Assembly: GCF_003600645.1 (NCBI RefSeq)
Contig: NZ_CP032482.1
Span: 1,426,001-1,490,000 of the forward strand
Source of the DNA: Yersinia rochesterensis
GTDB lineage: Bacteria; Pseudomonadota; Gammaproteobacteria; Enterobacterales; Enterobacteriaceae
Direction: 5' to 3'
DNA length: 64,000 bases
Shown here: in pieces, positions 20,446-31,989 of the stretch
Position numbering within the stretch: the stretch's first letter is position 1
Layout of the letters: every line of letters starts with the position of its first letter
Notes under the pieces: generated by a model
What the model was told of the DNA's origin: nothing
What the model saw: only the letters and a program-made list of their open reading frames with translations
Database searches by the model: none
Program-made: the position numbers and the translations under genes

Positions 20446-22344
20446 TCAGAATTTATTCAGCGCCGTAATAAGAGCGATATCTGTTTGAGCCTGCTGTTTA
20501 ACTTGCTCATTTTTGCTGCCCGACACTTGTTGCTGCAATGTCGTCAGCGCTGCGTCGTAACTGGTTTTATCTTTGAACAGCTTATCTTTTATGTTGATCG
20601 ATGCAATGTTGGTATAGCGGCCATCATCCGTGGCTGGCACTGCTATGGTGCCGTTATTAATCAATTGTTTAACAATCTGCCGCTCTTTCTCATAGCCTTC
20701 CAGCCCCACCAAATGCCAGCGCTGTTGAGGTTTTCCCTCATATTTCCCCATTTTAACATCCGTCAGATAGTGAATTGTTAGGTTACGGATAGTGCCTTCT
20801 TCTTCACCATATTGGGCTTTGCTGTCCGATAATATCGGGAATGATTGTCCTTCCAGCACGCCGCCTTTTTGCGTTAAATGCCCCATCCGATAACTGTTCA
20901 TGCCCAAATGTATGGGAGTGATATCTGTGACGGGGGTGCCGTCATTGAGACGCAGGTCGGTGATACGCATCCCTGCGGGTTGGCGTAAATCGATGGTGTA
21001 TGTCACCCCATCAAAGAAGTCATTAGTAGAATATTTAGAGGCACGGCGCTGCGGGTTAAAGCTGTAGGTTACGTCGCCCAGCTTAACTTGGTTAAAGTAG
21101 TCAGCCGACCACTCCATATATTGCTTCAGTTCTTTACCAGTCAGGGCATAAACCGTAATTTCACCGCCAGCATATTGATAGTTGAATGCAATGTCTTTAG
21201 CCGTGATATCACCCACATCCATTTTGGGACGGTCATTATCAATCTGCAAGGCGATGACTTGGGCCTGCGGGGCATAATAATGGGCGGCTTCTTGATAGAG
21301 TGCACTGATACCGGTGTCTTGCACATGGACTTGCGGAATACCTTTAATCTCATCCGGCGGGACTAAATTTGTACCGCTCAGTTTCGCAATCACTCGATTA
21401 GCATTGGCGCGCAAAATATCGTGGTAAGGTTGATAGAGTGATTCCAGCGTTTTATCAGACTCAATCCCCTTGATAGGGTAGGTGTAGCTGTCTTTCTCTA
21501 TAAGGTGATATTTCCCGTCGCGTTGCTCAAATTTCAGGTCAATACGGGAAAGGGCACGGCCATATTTATCCGGCTCAGTAATAATGACGCCGTTGACCAC
21601 CGCTTTATCAATTTTTACATGCATATGGCCCGCGACAATGGCAGCAAGTTCTGGATTGGCTTTGGCGATATCGCCAACACCGGTTCCGGGCCGCTGATTC
21701 TCATTGTCGATTCCCATATGCGCTACCAGAACAATGGCATCTACCTGTGGCTGGAGCTGCTGAATGACCTTTTTCACTTCCTGCACTGGATCAGTGAAAT
21801 GGATGCCATTAATACGGTCAGTACCCTGAGCAAACTCGGCGGTCATCGGAGTATCCATCCCGATAATGCCGATTTTAACCCCTTGGCGCTCAATTATTTT
21901 GTAAGAGGGCAGGTAGGGTTTACCTGAATCCCAGAAAATATTGCCCGCCAGTGCTGCGCCGTCAAATTGCTTTAATGAGGTAGAAAGAGCTTTCAAGCCA
22001 AAATCGAATTCGTGATTACCCATCACCCAGGCGTCATATTTCAAGGCATTAAAGCCAAGGATCATTGGGCTGATAGGTTCGTTTTTAAAGGTTTCGACAA
22101 AGTTGCCCTGAATAGTATCGCCGGCATCCACCAGAATAATATTCGGTTGTTCAGCCCGTATTTTATGCACTTTGGTGGCTATTTGACTTAGACTACCGGC
22201 CAGATTTTCACTGTCACTGGCATAGTCCCATGGTACGAAAGTGCCATGTAAATCAGAGGTTCCCAAGATAGTAATATCAATTTGTGGTGCAGCGAAAGCG
22301 GGGGAGCTGATACAGAGTAATGTGGTGAGTGCTATTTTTTTCAT
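20446..22344 (-). CDS. Secreted 5'-nucleotidase / cyclic phosphodiesterase family enzyme
   Basis: Two-domain metallophosphoesterase of the UshA/CpdB superfamily, 632 residues. MKKIALTTLLCISSPAFA is a clear signal peptide. The calcineurin-like domain carries GTSDLHG, DAGDTIQGN, MGNHEFD, VLVAHMG and AGHMHV for the di-metal centre. The C-terminal 5'-nucleotidase domain follows from about residue 340. The start at 22344 is chosen for the signal peptide and the GTAGGAG before it; the open frame runs 19 codons further upstream without support. It is clearly not a close UshA orthologue, so the substrate (nucleotide, 2',3'-cyclic nucleotide or nucleotide sugar) is left open. Confidence 0.85.
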   Translation of the reverse strand: MKKIALTTLLCISSPAFAAPQIDITILGTSDLHGTFVPWDYASDSENLAGSLSQIATKVHKIRAEQPNIILVDAGDTIQGNFVETFKNEPISPMILGFNALKYDAWVMGNHEFDFGLKALSTSLKQFDGAALAGNIFWDSGKPYLPSYKIIERQGVKIGIIGMDTPMTAEFAQGTDRINGIHFTDPVQEVKKVIQQLQPQVDAIVLVAHMGIDNENQRPGTGVGDIAKANPELAAIVAGHMHVKIDKAVVNGVIITEPDKYGRALSRIDLKFEQRDGKYHLIEKDSYTYPIKGIESDKTLESLYQPYHDILRANANRVIAKLSGTNLVPPDEIKGIPQVHVQDTGISALYQEAAHYYAPQAQVIALQIDNDRPKMDVGDITAKDIAFNYQYAGGEITVYALTGKELKQYMEWSADYFNQVKLGDVTYSFNPQRRASKYSTNDFFDGVTYTIDLRQPAGMRITDLRLNDGTPVTDITPIHLGMNSYRMGHLTQKGGVLEGQSFPILSDSKAQYGEEEGTIRNLTIHYLTDVKMGKYEGKPQQRWHLVGLEGYEKERQIVKQLINNGTIAVPATDDGRYTNIASINIKDKLFKDKTSYDAALTTLQQQVSGSKNEQVKQQAQTDIALITALNKF

Positions 22345-22928
22345 TGTAGGAGATTCATTTATCAGGTAATAGCACTTTATCATGCAACAAAATAGCAACA
22401 CTTGCGAACGCTTCCCTCAGGATGGACTAATATATTCATGTAAAACTCGGAAATGTGATTTAACTCACTCTGAAAATAATAAATTTAAAAGTTAACCTGG
22501 ATCGCATAATAACCACGTAATAAAGCACGAACTAAACTATAAAATTACATTCTGTTAACAGTTGTGGATTATATAAAAACAATTGAACTTTTAATTAACA
22601 TTAGAAAGAAATAATTGTTCTAAATCAACTTTTGAATATAGCAATAATGTTCATATGGGCTTAAATTGTTCTGGATCAAATTACGATATGATAGGCAAAT
22701 GGCCTATTTATTGACCTGTATCCAGAACTCGAAGCTGGGTCACGTAAAATCCTATTTATTGTGTGGGATTAGAAGCGTACTATTACCGCGGTGTAATACT
22801 GGGTAGTTGATATTGTTATTTTTGTTGTGTTTTTTGGGCATTCACTGCGGGTAATGACTAAACTTCCAATATAACGGAGGTCCAGTTGCCGCAAGTCGGA
22901 GTCTTCGTGCGAGGAGCAAGGAGTCAAG
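22345..22928. promoter_or_regulatory. Long cydA control region
   Basis: A 584-base gap between the divergent nucleotidase and cydA genes, very AT-rich from 22430 to 22700. It contains an FNR-like site at 22666-22679 and an ArcA-P-like TTAATTAAC at 22591-22599. Both fit the known oxygen control of cydAB in enterobacteria by Fnr and ArcA. The last 70 bases carry CGGAGG and finally AAGGAGT before the cydA ATG. No gene was found. Confidence 0.65.
22666..22679. promoter_or_regulatory. FNR-like site upstream of cydA
   Basis: TTGTTCTGGATCAA matches the FNR consensus TTGAT-N4-ATCAA at nine of ten positions. It lies 250 bases before the cydA start. Confidence 0.5.
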
Positions 22929-24497
22929 ATGTTTGATATTGTCGAACTGTCACGGTTACAGTTTGCCTTAACGGCAATGTACCATTTCTTATTTGTCCCA
23001 TTAACGCTGGGTATGGCGTTTTTGTTGGCAATTATGGAATCGGTTTATGTGCTGTCTGGCAAACAAATCTATAAAGATATGACCAAGTTCTGGGGTAAGT
23101 TATTTGCGATTAACTTTGCTCTGGGTGTTGCTACTGGTCTGACTATGGAGTTCCAATTCGGGACCAACTGGTCATATTTCTCACATTACGTCGGTGATAT
23201 TTTCGGTGCCCCTCTGGCAATCGAAGGTTTAATGGCGTTCTTCTTAGAATCTACTTTCGTCGGTCTATTCTTCTTCGGTTGGGATCGTCTGAGTAAACAC
23301 CAGCATTTGGCAGTAACCTGGCTGGTTGCATTAGGCTCTAACTTCTCTGCACTGTGGATCTTGGTTGCGAATGGCTGGATGCAAAACCCGATTGCATCTG
23401 ACTTCAACTTTGAAACCATGCGTATGGAAATGCTGAGCTTCTCAGAGTTGGTGCTAAATCCAGTTGCTCAGGTGAAATTCGTTCACACTGTGGCCGCAGG
23501 TTATGTCACTGGCGCGATGTTTGTTCTGGGTATCAGTTCTTACTATCTATTGAAAGGCCGTGATATTCCGTTCGCCAAACGTTCCTTTGCTATTGCTGCG
23601 AGTTTTGGTATGGCTGCCGTGCTGTCTGTTATCGTGCTGGGTGATGAATCCGGTTATGAGATGGGTGACGTGCAGAAAACCAAATTGGCTGCGATTGAAG
23701 CAGAATGGGAAACTCAGCCACCTCCGGCGGCTTTCACGCTATTTGCCATCCCCAATCAGGAAACCATGGAGAACCGGTTTGCGGTTCAGATTCCATTCGC
23801 TCTGGGGATAATTGCGACCCGTTCATTGGATACGCCAGTTATCGGCTTACGTGATTTGATGTCTCAGCACGAAGTCCGTATCCGTAATGGTATCCATGCT
23901 TACAGTCTGTTAGAAAAATTACGTTCCGGTAATACTGACCCAGCCGTGCGTGAAGCATTCAGTAAGGCGAAGCAAGACTTGGGCTACGGTCTATTACTGA
24001 AGCGTTATACACAAAACGTTACCGATGCGACTGAAGAGCAAATTCAGTTAGCAGCACAGGACTCCATTCCACGCGTTCTGCCGCTGTACTTTGCCTTCCG
24101 TATCATGGTGGCCTGTGGTTTCCTGATGTTAATTATCATCGGCCTGTCCTTCTATAATGTGATTCGTGGTCGGATTGGTGAGAAGAAATGGTTACTGCGT
24201 GCCGCATTGTTCGGTATTCCGTTACCGTGGATTGCAGTCGAAGCAGGTTGGTTTGTGGCGGAATATGGTCGCCAACCATGGGCCATCGGTGAGGTGCTAC
24301 CGACAGCAATTGCAAACTCATCCGTCTCCGCCGGGGATATTTTATTCTCCATGGGGCTGATTTGCGGTTTGTACACGCTGTTCCTGGTGGCAGAAATGTA
24401 CCTGATGTTCAAATTCGCGCGCCTTGGGCCTAGCAGCCTGAAAACTGGCCGTTATCATTTTGAGCAGCCGACTGCCCCAGTGCAGGAAGCACGGTAA
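22929..24497 (+). CDS. cydA: Cytochrome bd-I ubiquinol oxidase subunit I
   Basis: Heme-bearing subunit of the high-affinity terminal oxidase used at low oxygen. 522 residues with nine membrane helices. The heme ligand His is in [22 protein letters not shown] near residue 19; a second His/Met pair lies in the membrane core, and the quinol Q-loop follows near 250-310. The family motif [13 protein letters not shown] lies at about residue 445. AAGGAGT precedes the ATG. The operon continues with cydB, cydX and ybgE. Confidence 0.98.
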   Translation: MFDIVELSRLQFALTAMYHFLFVPLTLGMAFLLAIMESVYVLSGKQIYKDMTKFWGKLFAINFALGVATGLTMEFQFGTNWSYFSHYVGDIFGAPLAIEGLMAFFLESTFVGLFFFGWDRLSKHQHLAVTWLVALGSNFSALWILVANGWMQNPIASDFNFETMRMEMLSFSELVLNPVAQVKFVHTVAAGYVTGAMFVLGISSYYLLKGRDIPFAKRSFAIAASFGMAAVLSVIVLGDESGYEMGDVQKTKLAAIEAEWETQPPPAAFTLFAIPNQETMENRFAVQIPFALGIIATRSLDTPVIGLRDLMSQHEVRIRNGIHAYSLLEKLRSGNTDPAVREAFSKAKQDLGYGLLLKRYTQNVTDATEEQIQLAAQDSIPRVLPLYFAFRIMVACGFLMLIIIGLSFYNVIRGRIGEKKWLLRAALFGIPLPWIAVEAGWFVAEYGRQPWAIGEVLPTAIANSSVSAGDILFSMGLICGLYTLFLVAEMYLMFKFARLGPSSLKTGRYHFEQPTAPVQEAR

Positions 24498-24511
24498 ACA
24501 GGAGTCCACTT

Positions 24512-25651
24512 ATGTTTGATTATGAAGTATTACGATTTATCTGGTGGCTGCTGATCGGTGTACTGCTGATTGGTTTCGCAGTCACTGATGGTTTCGATAT
24601 GGGTGTCGGTATCCTGCTGCGCATCATCGGGAAGAATGATACAGAACGTCGCATTATGATTAACTCGATTGCCCCTCACTGGGATGGTAATCAGGTTTGG
24701 TTGATAACTGCGGGTGGGGCGCTGTTTGCTGCCTGGCCAATGGTGTATGCCGCGGCATTCTCCGGCTTCTATATTGCGATGATTTTGGTGTTGGCTGCGT
24801 TATTCTTCCGCCCGGTCGGTTTCGATTACCGGTCTAAGCTGGAAAACAGCCGCTGGCGTAATATGTGGGACTGGGGCATTTTTGTCGGTAGCTTCGTGCC
24901 TGCGGTGGTGTTCGGTGTGGCGTTCGGTAACTTGCTGCAAGGTGTGCCGTTCCATATGGACAGCTACATGCGCCTGTTCTACACCGGTAACTTCTTCCAG
25001 TTGTTAAACCCGTTTGGTTTACTGGCAGGGGTGGTCAGCTTGACCATGCTGGTCACACAGGGTGCGACTTACCTGCAAATGCGTACCCGTGGGGAGTTGC
25101 ACTTGCGTTCCCGTGCTGCGGCGCAAATCTCTGCGTTGGTGATGGGCGTTGCCTTCCTGCTGGCCGGTATCTGGTTAGTTAATGGTATTGATGGCTTTGT
25201 TGTGACCTCAGCATTGGATACAGCAGCTCAATCTAACCCGATGCGTAAAGAAGTTGCACATCAAGCAGGTGCATGGTTGATTAATTTCAACAAGTATCCA
25301 AGCTTGTGGGCGCTGCCAGCACTGGGCGTGATTTTGCCTCTGTTCACCATCTTGTTATCGCGCTTTGAAAAAGGGGCTTGGGCGTTCCTGTTCTCATCAC
25401 TGACCATTGCCTGTGTGATACTGACTGCTGGGGTCACTATGTTCCCATTCGTTATGCCGTCAAGCACAGTGCCAAATGTCAGTCTGACAATGTGGGATGC
25501 AACATCGAGCCTGTTAACGCTGAAAGTGATGACCATTGTTGCGATAATCTTTGTTCCTATCATCCTGATTTACACCAGCTGGTGTTACTACAAGATGTTC
25601 GGGCGCATTGATAAAGAGTTCATCGAAAACAACAAGCATTCACTGTACTAA
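24512..25651 (+). CDS. cydB: Cytochrome bd-I ubiquinol oxidase subunit II
   Basis: Second large subunit of cytochrome bd. 379 residues beginning MFDYEVLRFIWWLLIGVLLIGFAVTDGFDMGVG, with the acidic residues of the proton path in DGFDMG, and NSIAPHWDGNQVWLITAGGALFAAWP. Eight or more membrane helices. It starts 14 bases after cydA with AGGAG in the gap. Confidence 0.98.
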   Translation: MFDYEVLRFIWWLLIGVLLIGFAVTDGFDMGVGILLRIIGKNDTERRIMINSIAPHWDGNQVWLITAGGALFAAWPMVYAAAFSGFYIAMILVLAALFFRPVGFDYRSKLENSRWRNMWDWGIFVGSFVPAVVFGVAFGNLLQGVPFHMDSYMRLFYTGNFFQLLNPFGLLAGVVSLTMLVTQGATYLQMRTRGELHLRSRAAAQISALVMGVAFLLAGIWLVNGIDGFVVTSALDTAAQSNPMRKEVAHQAGAWLINFNKYPSLWALPALGVILPLFTILLSRFEKGAWAFLFSSLTIACVILTAGVTMFPFVMPSSTVPNVSLTMWDATSSLLTLKVMTIVAIIFVPIILIYTSWCYYKMFGRIDKEFIENNKHSLY

Positions 25652-25663
25652 GGAGCATAAAGC

Positions 25664-25801
25664 ATGTGGTATTTTGCCTGGATTCTAGGGACACTTCTGG
25701 CCTGCTCCTTTGGTATCATTACTGCCCTGGCGCTGGAGCAGAGTGAAGCCAACGCAGCAGCGAAAGCCGCTAATAATGGCGAAGATGATGTTGTCCGATA
25801 A
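25664..25801 (+). CDS. cydX: Cytochrome bd small subunit CydX
   Basis: A 45-residue single-pass membrane peptide, MWYFAWILGTLLACSFGII followed by a polar Ala/Asn/Glu tail, the pattern of CydX (YbgT). Known CydX is needed for stability and full activity of cytochrome bd-I. TAAGGAGCATAAAGC stands before the ATG, which is 12 bases after cydB. Its 3' end overlaps the start of ybgE in another frame. Confidence 0.95.
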   Translation: MWYFAWILGTLLACSFGIITALALEQSEANAAAKAANNGEDDVVR

Positions 25802-26075
25802 GCTATACAATCTAATGGACAAGGGCTCGCTACGAGCCCTTTCACTGGTGCTCGCATTTGCTGTGGCTTTTTGTGTGTTCTGGGACCCTTCGCGTTTTGC
25901 GGCGGCAACTAGCTCACTGGAAGTCTGGCAAGAGGTGTTTATCGTGTGGGCGGTTTGTACCGGTGTGATTCATGGCGTTGGTTTTCGTCCAAAACGGATG
26001 TGGTTACGCGCTTTTTTCTCACCACTTCCAGCAATTGTGATCTTGGGCGCGGGATTATTCTACTTTTTTGTCTAA
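25785..26075 (+). CDS. ybgE: YbgE, cyd-operon membrane protein
   Basis: Small membrane protein of unknown role, always found in the cyd operon (YbgE/Cyd_oper_YbgE family). Three hydrophobic segments are seen, with the conserved FWDPSRFAA and CTGVIHGVGFRP. The start is uncertain: ATGs at 25776, 25785 and 25788 all overlap cydX; 25785 gives 96 residues, close to the 97 of E. coli. A longer frame from 25710 would lie inside cydX and is not favoured. The overlap suggests coupling to cydX translation. Confidence 0.9.
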   Translation: MMLSDKLYNLMDKGSLRALSLVLAFAVAFCVFWDPSRFAAATSSLEVWQEVFIVWAVCTGVIHGVGFRPKRMWLRAFFSPLPAIVILGAGLFYFFV

Positions 26076-26223
26076 TCTGGTCATATTTCGCCTAATCTGA
26101 ACACAAACTCTCCTTTATGGGTCGCCTGGCCCATAATTATTTTCGTTCTATTCTTGCAAGTGATTCCAAACCTTATCACTCTTCAGTATAGTGTGTCCGT
26201 TAACTGCATTACTGGGAAGTAGA

Positions 26224-27311
<1,088 letters not shown>

Positions 27312-27323
27312 GTAGGGGGTTGT

Positions 27324-27752
27324 ATGGCGCGAGGACGTGGTCGTAAACGGCGCGAGCTTAAGTCTGAAATTAACATTGTTCCCTTGCTCGACGTTTTGCT
27401 GGTGCTATTGCTGATCTTTATGGCGACCGCGCCGATTATCACGCAAAGCGTTGAGGTGGACTTACCTGACGCGACGGATTCAAAAACTGTCTCCAGCGAT
27501 GATAATCCTCCGGTGATTGTCGAAGTCTCAGGTGTGGGCCAATACTCGCTGGTTATTGACCATCAGCGGATGGAGCAACTACCCTCAGAACAAGTGGTGG
27601 CAGAGGCTCAAGCAAGGTTGAAATCGAATCCGAAAACTGTATTTTTGATCGGCGGCGCGAAAGAGGTTCCTTATGATGAAATTATTAAGGCCCTTAATAT
27701 GCTGCATCAGGCTGGAGTGACATCGGTAGGCTTAATGACTCAACCGATATAA
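27324..27752 (+). CDS. tolR: Tol-Pal system subunit TolR
   Basis: ExbD/TolR family protein, 142 residues. A single N-terminal helix carries the essential Asp in INIVPLLDVLLVLLLIFMATAP near residue 23; a periplasmic domain follows, ending GVTSVGLMTQPI. RRELKSEINIVP gives inside-positive topology. It begins 12 bases after tolQ with AGGGGG. Confidence 0.97.
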   Translation: MARGRGRKRRELKSEINIVPLLDVLLVLLLIFMATAPIITQSVEVDLPDATDSKTVSSDDNPPVIVEVSGVGQYSLVIDHQRMEQLPSEQVVAEAQARLKSNPKTVFLIGGAKEVPYDEIIKALNMLHQAGVTSVGLMTQPI

Positions 27753-27863
27753 ATTTGCGTTGATATTGGCTGGGTTGATAGTAAATCCAGCCAGTAGATA
27801 CCCTGTTTTTGGCAGTTCCGTTTTTTAGCAATAGAGCGCGGACATCGAGTGTGGAAATCGAGC

Positions 27864-29009
27864 GTGGGTAAGGCAACCGAGCAAAATGATAAGCTGAATC
27901 GCGCTGTTATAGTGTCGGTGGTTCTGCACATCGTATTGATTGCCCTGTTGATTTGGGGCTCTCTGACGCAGACGACTGAAATGGGCGGCGGCGGTGCTGG
28001 CGGCGAAGTTATTGATGCCGTTATGGTCGACCCGGGCGCGGTGACAGAGCAGTATAACCGCCAGCAACAGCAGCAGACGGACGCTAAACGGGCGGAACAA
28101 CAACGCCAGAAGAAAGCCGATCAGCAAGCTGAAGAATTACAGCAAAAACAGGCGACTGAGCAACAACGTCTGAAAGAATTGGAAAAAGAGCGTCTGCAAG
28201 CACAAGAAGATGCCAAGCAGGCGGTTGAAGAACAGAAAAAACAGGCTGCTGAACAGCAAAAAGAAGCGGCTGAGCAACAAAAAGTGGCCGCCGCTGCTGC
28301 GGCGAAAGCTAAAGAGGAGCAGAAGCAGGCCGAGGCCGCTGCAGCTCAAGCCAAAGCAGAAGCGGATAAGCTGGTGAAAGCGCAGGCTGAAGCACAGAAA
28401 AAAGCGGAAGCTGAGGCCAAGAAAGAGGCTGCAGTCGCTGCTGCTGCGAAGAAGCAAGCTGATGCTGATGCGAAGAAAGCCGCAGAAGCTGCTGAAAAAG
28501 CTGCAACAGAGGCCGCTGAAAAGAAAGCCGCCGCTGATGCTGAGAAAAAAGCAGCTGCTGACGCTAAGAAAGCCGCTGCTGCTGAGGCCAAAAAGAAAGC
28601 TGCCGCAGAAGCTGCCGCGGCAACAGATGTTGATGATTTATTCGGTGGCTTGGCAAATTCCAAGAATGCGCCGAAAAGTGGATCAGGTGCCGGTGCCGCC
28701 GCTGCCGGTAAAGGTGGTGGCAAGAAGAGCGGGGCATCAGGCGCGGAGGTCAGTGGCTATCTAGGCCAGATTACTGCTGCGATCCAAAGTAAATTTTATG
28801 ATGCAGATCTTTACAAAGGCCGTACCTGTGATCTGCGAATTAAATTGGCACCAGATGGTCTATTAATTGATGTTAAAGCGGAAGGCGGCGACCCGGCACT
28901 GTGCCAGGCTGCAATCGCCGCAGCAAAACAAGCGAAGATCCCTAAACCACCAAGTTCTGATGTTTATGAGGTGTTTAAGAATGCTCCGCTTGTATTTAAA
29001 CCTCAATAA
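27864..29009 (+). CDS. tolA: Tol-Pal system spanning protein TolA (GTG start)
   Basis: Inner-membrane anchored protein that crosses the periplasm. One helix lies near residues 13-33. A long Ala/Lys/Glu/Gln-rich coiled helix spans about residues 55-260, and a C-terminal globular domain contains the Cys pair in RTCDLRIKLAPDG and DPALCQAAI. The start is placed at GTG 27864 because MGKATEQNDKLNR aligns with E. coli TolA. A GTG at 27849 would add five residues. The 111-base gap after tolR has no obvious terminator. The repetitive coding of domain II makes shadow frames look long. Confidence 0.95.
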   Translation: MGKATEQNDKLNRAVIVSVVLHIVLIALLIWGSLTQTTEMGGGGAGGEVIDAVMVDPGAVTEQYNRQQQQQTDAKRAEQQRQKKADQQAEELQQKQATEQQRLKELEKERLQAQEDAKQAVEEQKKQAAEQQKEAAEQQKVAAAAAAKAKEEQKQAEAAAAQAKAEADKLVKAQAEAQKKAEAEAKKEAAVAAAAKKQADADAKKAAEAAEKAATEAAEKKAAADAEKKAAADAKKAAAAEAKKKAAAEAAAATDVDDLFGGLANSKNAPKSGSGAGAAAAGKGGGKKSGASGAEVSGYLGQITAAIQSKFYDADLYKGRTCDLRIKLAPDGLLIDVKAEGGDPALCQAAIAAAKQAKIPKPPSSDVYEVFKNAPLVFKPQ

Positions 29010-29128
29010 GGTTTGATTGACGGGGATATACTCTGTTAAGCAACCATGTATTATGTAGTTTTGTTTGCGTTGGTTTGTTAAAATTCTGCTAATTATCGCG
29101 GGCATCCCGCTCGGGTAAGGGAGACAAG

Positions 29129-30421
29129 ATGAAGCAGGCATGTCGAGTTGCGCTAGGCTTTTTAGTTTTATGGGCTTCTGTTTTACACGCGGAAGTTCGC
29201 ATTGAAATTACCCAAGGGGTAGATTCTGCTCGTCCAATTGGCGTTGTGCCATTCAAATGGATGGGGCCAGGTACACCACCGGAAGAGATTGGCGCGATCG
29301 TCGGCGCAGATTTACGCAACAGTGGCAAATTTAACCCAATTGATGCGGCGCGTATGCCACAGCAACCGTCTACTGCAGCTGAAGTGACACCTGCTGCCTG
29401 GACTGCATTGGGTATTGATGCCGTGGTTGTAGGGCAGGTTCAGCCAAGTGCTGATGGCAGCTTCGTGGTTTCTTACCAGTTAGTGGATACCTCTGGTGCT
29501 GCGGGTAGTGTATTGGCGCAAAATCAGTATAAAGTGACTAAACAGTGGTTACGTTATGCCGCGCATACTGCCAGTGACGAAGTCTTTGAAAAGCTGACCG
29601 GGATTAAAGGTGCGTTCCGTACCCGAATTGCTTATGTGGTGCAAACCAACGGCGGCAAATTCCCACATGAATTGCGAGTCTCTGATTACGATGGCTACAA
29701 CCAGTTTGTGGTTCACCGCTCTCCAGAGCCTTTGATGTCACCAGCCTGGTCTCCAGATGGCAGCAAAATTGCTTATGTAACTTTTGAGAGTGGCAAATCA
29801 GCACTGGTTATTCAGACGCTGGCAAATGGTGCAATCAGACAAGTGGCCTCATTCCCACGTCATAATGGTGCGCCAGCTTTCTCACCAGACGGTACCAAAT
29901 TGGCCTTCGCTTTGTCTAAAAGCGGTAGCTTGAATTTGTATGTTATGGACTTGGGGTCTGGCCAAATCAGCCAGGTGACCGATGGCCGTAGCAATAACAC
30001 TGAACCAAGCTGGTTCCCGGATAGCCAAAACCTGGCCTATACCTCGGATCAGGGCGGTCGTCCACAAGTGTATAAAGTGAATATTAATGGCGGTGCGCCA
30101 CAGCGAATCACGTGGGAAGGTTCTCAGAACCAGAACGCAGATGTGAGTCCTGATGGTAAGTTCCTGGTATTGGTTAGTTCCAATGGTGGGGCACAACACA
30201 TCGCCAAAATGGATCTGGTAACGGGAGCCGTTCAAGTATTAACGGACACGTTCCTGGATGAAACGCCTAGTATCGCGCCTAACGGCACCATGGTTATCTA
30301 TAGCTCGACACAAGGGCTGGGAGCCGTGTTACAGCTGGTCTCGACTGATGGGCGTTTCAAAGCGCGTCTTCCGGCAACTGATGGACAGGTCAAATTTCCT
30401 GCCTGGTCGCCGTATCTGTGA
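29129..30421 (+). CDS. tolB: Tol-Pal system periplasmic beta-propeller TolB
   Basis: Periplasmic protein that shuttles between TolA and Pal. Signal peptide [22 protein letters not shown]-terminal alpha/beta domain; then a six-bladed propeller of [15 protein letters not shown] repeats from about residue 200 ([44 protein letters not shown]). 430 residues. The 119-base gap after tolA may contain a second promoter. GGGAGACAAG precedes the ATG. Confidence 0.97.
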   Translation: MKQACRVALGFLVLWASVLHAEVRIEITQGVDSARPIGVVPFKWMGPGTPPEEIGAIVGADLRNSGKFNPIDAARMPQQPSTAAEVTPAAWTALGIDAVVVGQVQPSADGSFVVSYQLVDTSGAAGSVLAQNQYKVTKQWLRYAAHTASDEVFEKLTGIKGAFRTRIAYVVQTNGGKFPHELRVSDYDGYNQFVVHRSPEPLMSPAWSPDGSKIAYVTFESGKSALVIQTLANGAIRQVASFPRHNGAPAFSPDGTKLAFALSKSGSLNLYVMDLGSGQISQVTDGRSNNTEPSWFPDSQNLAYTSDQGGRPQVYKVNINGGAPQRITWEGSQNQNADVSPDGKFLVLVSSNGGAQHIAKMDLVTGAVQVLTDTFLDETPSIAPNGTMVIYSSTQGLGAVLQLVSTDGRFKARLPATDGQVKFPAWSPYL

Positions 30422-30471
30422 TGCATGTGTAAATACGTATGTATGGCAAACTATAAAAAAGGATCAAAGAG

Positions 30472-30978
30472 ATGCAACTGAACAAAGTGCTAAAAGGGCT
30501 AATGTTGGCTTTGCCAGTTCTGGCTGTAGCGGCTTGTAGTTCCAACAAAAGCGCAAATAATGACCAATCTGGCATGGGCGCTGGCACTGGTACAGAAAAC
30601 GGCAGCAACCTGTCTTCCGAAGAGCAAGCGCGTCTTCAGATGCAAGAACTGCAAAAGAACAATATCGTTTACTTCGGTTTCGATAAATACGATATCGGTT
30701 CTGACTTCGCTCAAATGCTGGATGCGCATGCTGCATTCCTGCGTAGCAACCCATCTTACAAAGTTGTTGTTGAAGGCCACGCGGATGAACGCGGTACGCC
30801 AGAATACAACATCGCGTTGGGCGAGCGTCGTGCAAACGCAGTGAAAATGTATCTGCAAGGTAAAGGCGTTTCTGCTGACCAAATCTCTATCGTTTCTTAC
30901 GGTAAAGAGAAGCCAGCAGTACTGGGCCATGACGAAGCAGCATTTGCTAAAAACCGTCGTGCAGTTCTGGTTTACTAA
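30472..30978 (+). CDS. pal: Peptidoglycan-associated lipoprotein Pal
   Basis: Outer-membrane lipoprotein that holds peptidoglycan through its OmpA-like domain. 168 residues; the lipobox LAVAAC puts the lipidated Cys at 22. The OmpA-family domain contains [23 protein letters not shown] (diaminopimelate-binding region) and [12 protein letters not shown]. It follows tolB by 50 bases with AAAGGATCAAAGAG before the ATG. Confidence 0.98.
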   Translation: MQLNKVLKGLMLALPVLAVAACSSNKSANNDQSGMGAGTGTENGSNLSSEEQARLQMQELQKNNIVYFGFDKYDIGSDFAQMLDAHAAFLRSNPSYKVVVEGHADERGTPEYNIALGERRANAVKMYLQGKGVSADQISIVSYGKEKPAVLGHDEAAFAKNRRAVLVY

Positions 30979-30987
30979 GAGAATCGC

Positions 30988-31797
30988 ATGAACAGTAACT
31001 TCAGACGTCACTTAGTGGGTCTGTCGTTATTGGTTGGCGTAGCGGTCCCATGGGCCGCTACTGCCCAAGCGCCAATCAGTAATGTCGGCTCCGGCTCGGT
31101 AGAAGATCGGGTCACTCAACTTGAGCGTATTTCCAACGCTCACAGCCAACTATTAACTCAACTTCAGCAACAACTATCAGATTCGCAACGCGATGTAGAT
31201 AGCTTACGCGGTCAGATCCAAGAAAATCAGTATCAGCTCAATCAAATTGTTGAGCGGCAAAAACAGATCTATCAGCAGATGGATAGTCTGAGCGGTGGTC
31301 AGGGGGCGTCTACTTCAACGCCTGCGGCTGCTGGCGCTGCGGCAGATAATGCAACGGCTGGAAGTTCTGATGCTGCCACCGCAGGCGCAGCAGCGGCTAC
31401 AGCGGCACCTTCAGCAAGTACTGGTGATGAAAACAGCGATTACAATACAGCCGTTTCTCTGGCTCTTGAGAAAAAGCAATACGATCAAGCGATCACTGCT
31501 TTCCAAGGTTTTGTGAAACAGTACCCAAAGTCGACTTACCAGCCTAATGCCAATTACTGGTTAGGGCAGTTGTATTACAACAAAGGTAAGAAAGACGATG
31601 CTGCGTATTATTATGCTGTTGTTGTAAAAAATTATCCAAAGTCCCCAAAAAGTTCAGAAGCGATGTTTAAAGTCGGGGTGATCATGCAGGATAAAGGCCA
31701 AAGTGATAAAGCTAAGGCGGTTTATCAACAAGTGATCAAGCAATATCCCAACACTGATGCTGCTAAACAGGCACAGAAACGTTTATCTGCACTTTAG
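30988..31797 (+). CDS. cpoB: Cell division coordinator CpoB (YbgF)
   Basis: Periplasmic TPR protein that links Tol-Pal with PBP1B during septation. Signal peptide ending in WAATAQA near residue 27; a coiled-coil trimerisation region at about 35-105 (SVEDRVTQLERISNAHSQLL); a low-complexity Ala/Ser/Thr/Gly linker at about 108-150; then three TPR units to the end. 269 residues, slightly longer than the E. coli protein because of the linker. It begins nine bases after pal. Confidence 0.96.
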   Translation: MNSNFRRHLVGLSLLVGVAVPWAATAQAPISNVGSGSVEDRVTQLERISNAHSQLLTQLQQQLSDSQRDVDSLRGQIQENQYQLNQIVERQKQIYQQMDSLSGGQGASTSTPAAAGAAADNATAGSSDAATAGAAAATAAPSASTGDENSDYNTAVSLALEKKQYDQAITAFQGFVKQYPKSTYQPNANYWLGQLYYNKGKKDDAAYYYAVVVKNYPKSPKSSEAMFKVGVIMQDKGQSDKAKAVYQQVIKQYPNTDAAKQAQKRLSAL

Positions 31798-31806
31798 CTT
31801 TTTTCG

Positions 31807-31843
31807 AGCCCAGGAATTGGTCTTATTGACTAATTTCTGGGCT
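31807..31843 (+). terminator. Stem-loop after cpoB
   Basis: AGCCCAG (31807-31813) pairs with CTGGGCT (31837-31843), and AATT/AATT inside extends the stem. A short TT follows. It probably ends the tol-pal transcript before the tRNA promoter. Confidence 0.6.
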
Positions 31844-31890
31844 TTAGCGAGCGAAGAACAAGCAGTTAGACGTCTTTACAGAAATTTAAG

Positions 31891-31930
31891 TTGCACTGTG
31901 AAGAGAAATTAGTAATATATGCCGCCGTTG
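31891..31930 (+). promoter_or_regulatory. Promoter of the tRNA-Lys cluster with GC-rich discriminator
   Basis: TTGCAC (31891-31896), 16 bases, TAATAT (31913-31918), then the GC-rich stretch GCCGCCG typical of stringently controlled stable-RNA promoters. Transcription would begin about 65 bases before the first tRNA. The assignment is by motif only. Confidence 0.7.
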
Positions 31931-31989
31931 CCAAGACAACTTGTAAAACGTTAAAGCAACAGGAAATTATCGTTCGCAGTAAGCATAAT

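Noticed and set aside
28346..28723. Minus-strand Ala/Ser-rich 125-codon frame
   Set aside because: Antisense to the repetitive Ala/Lys coding of TolA domain II, which gives long frames on both strands.
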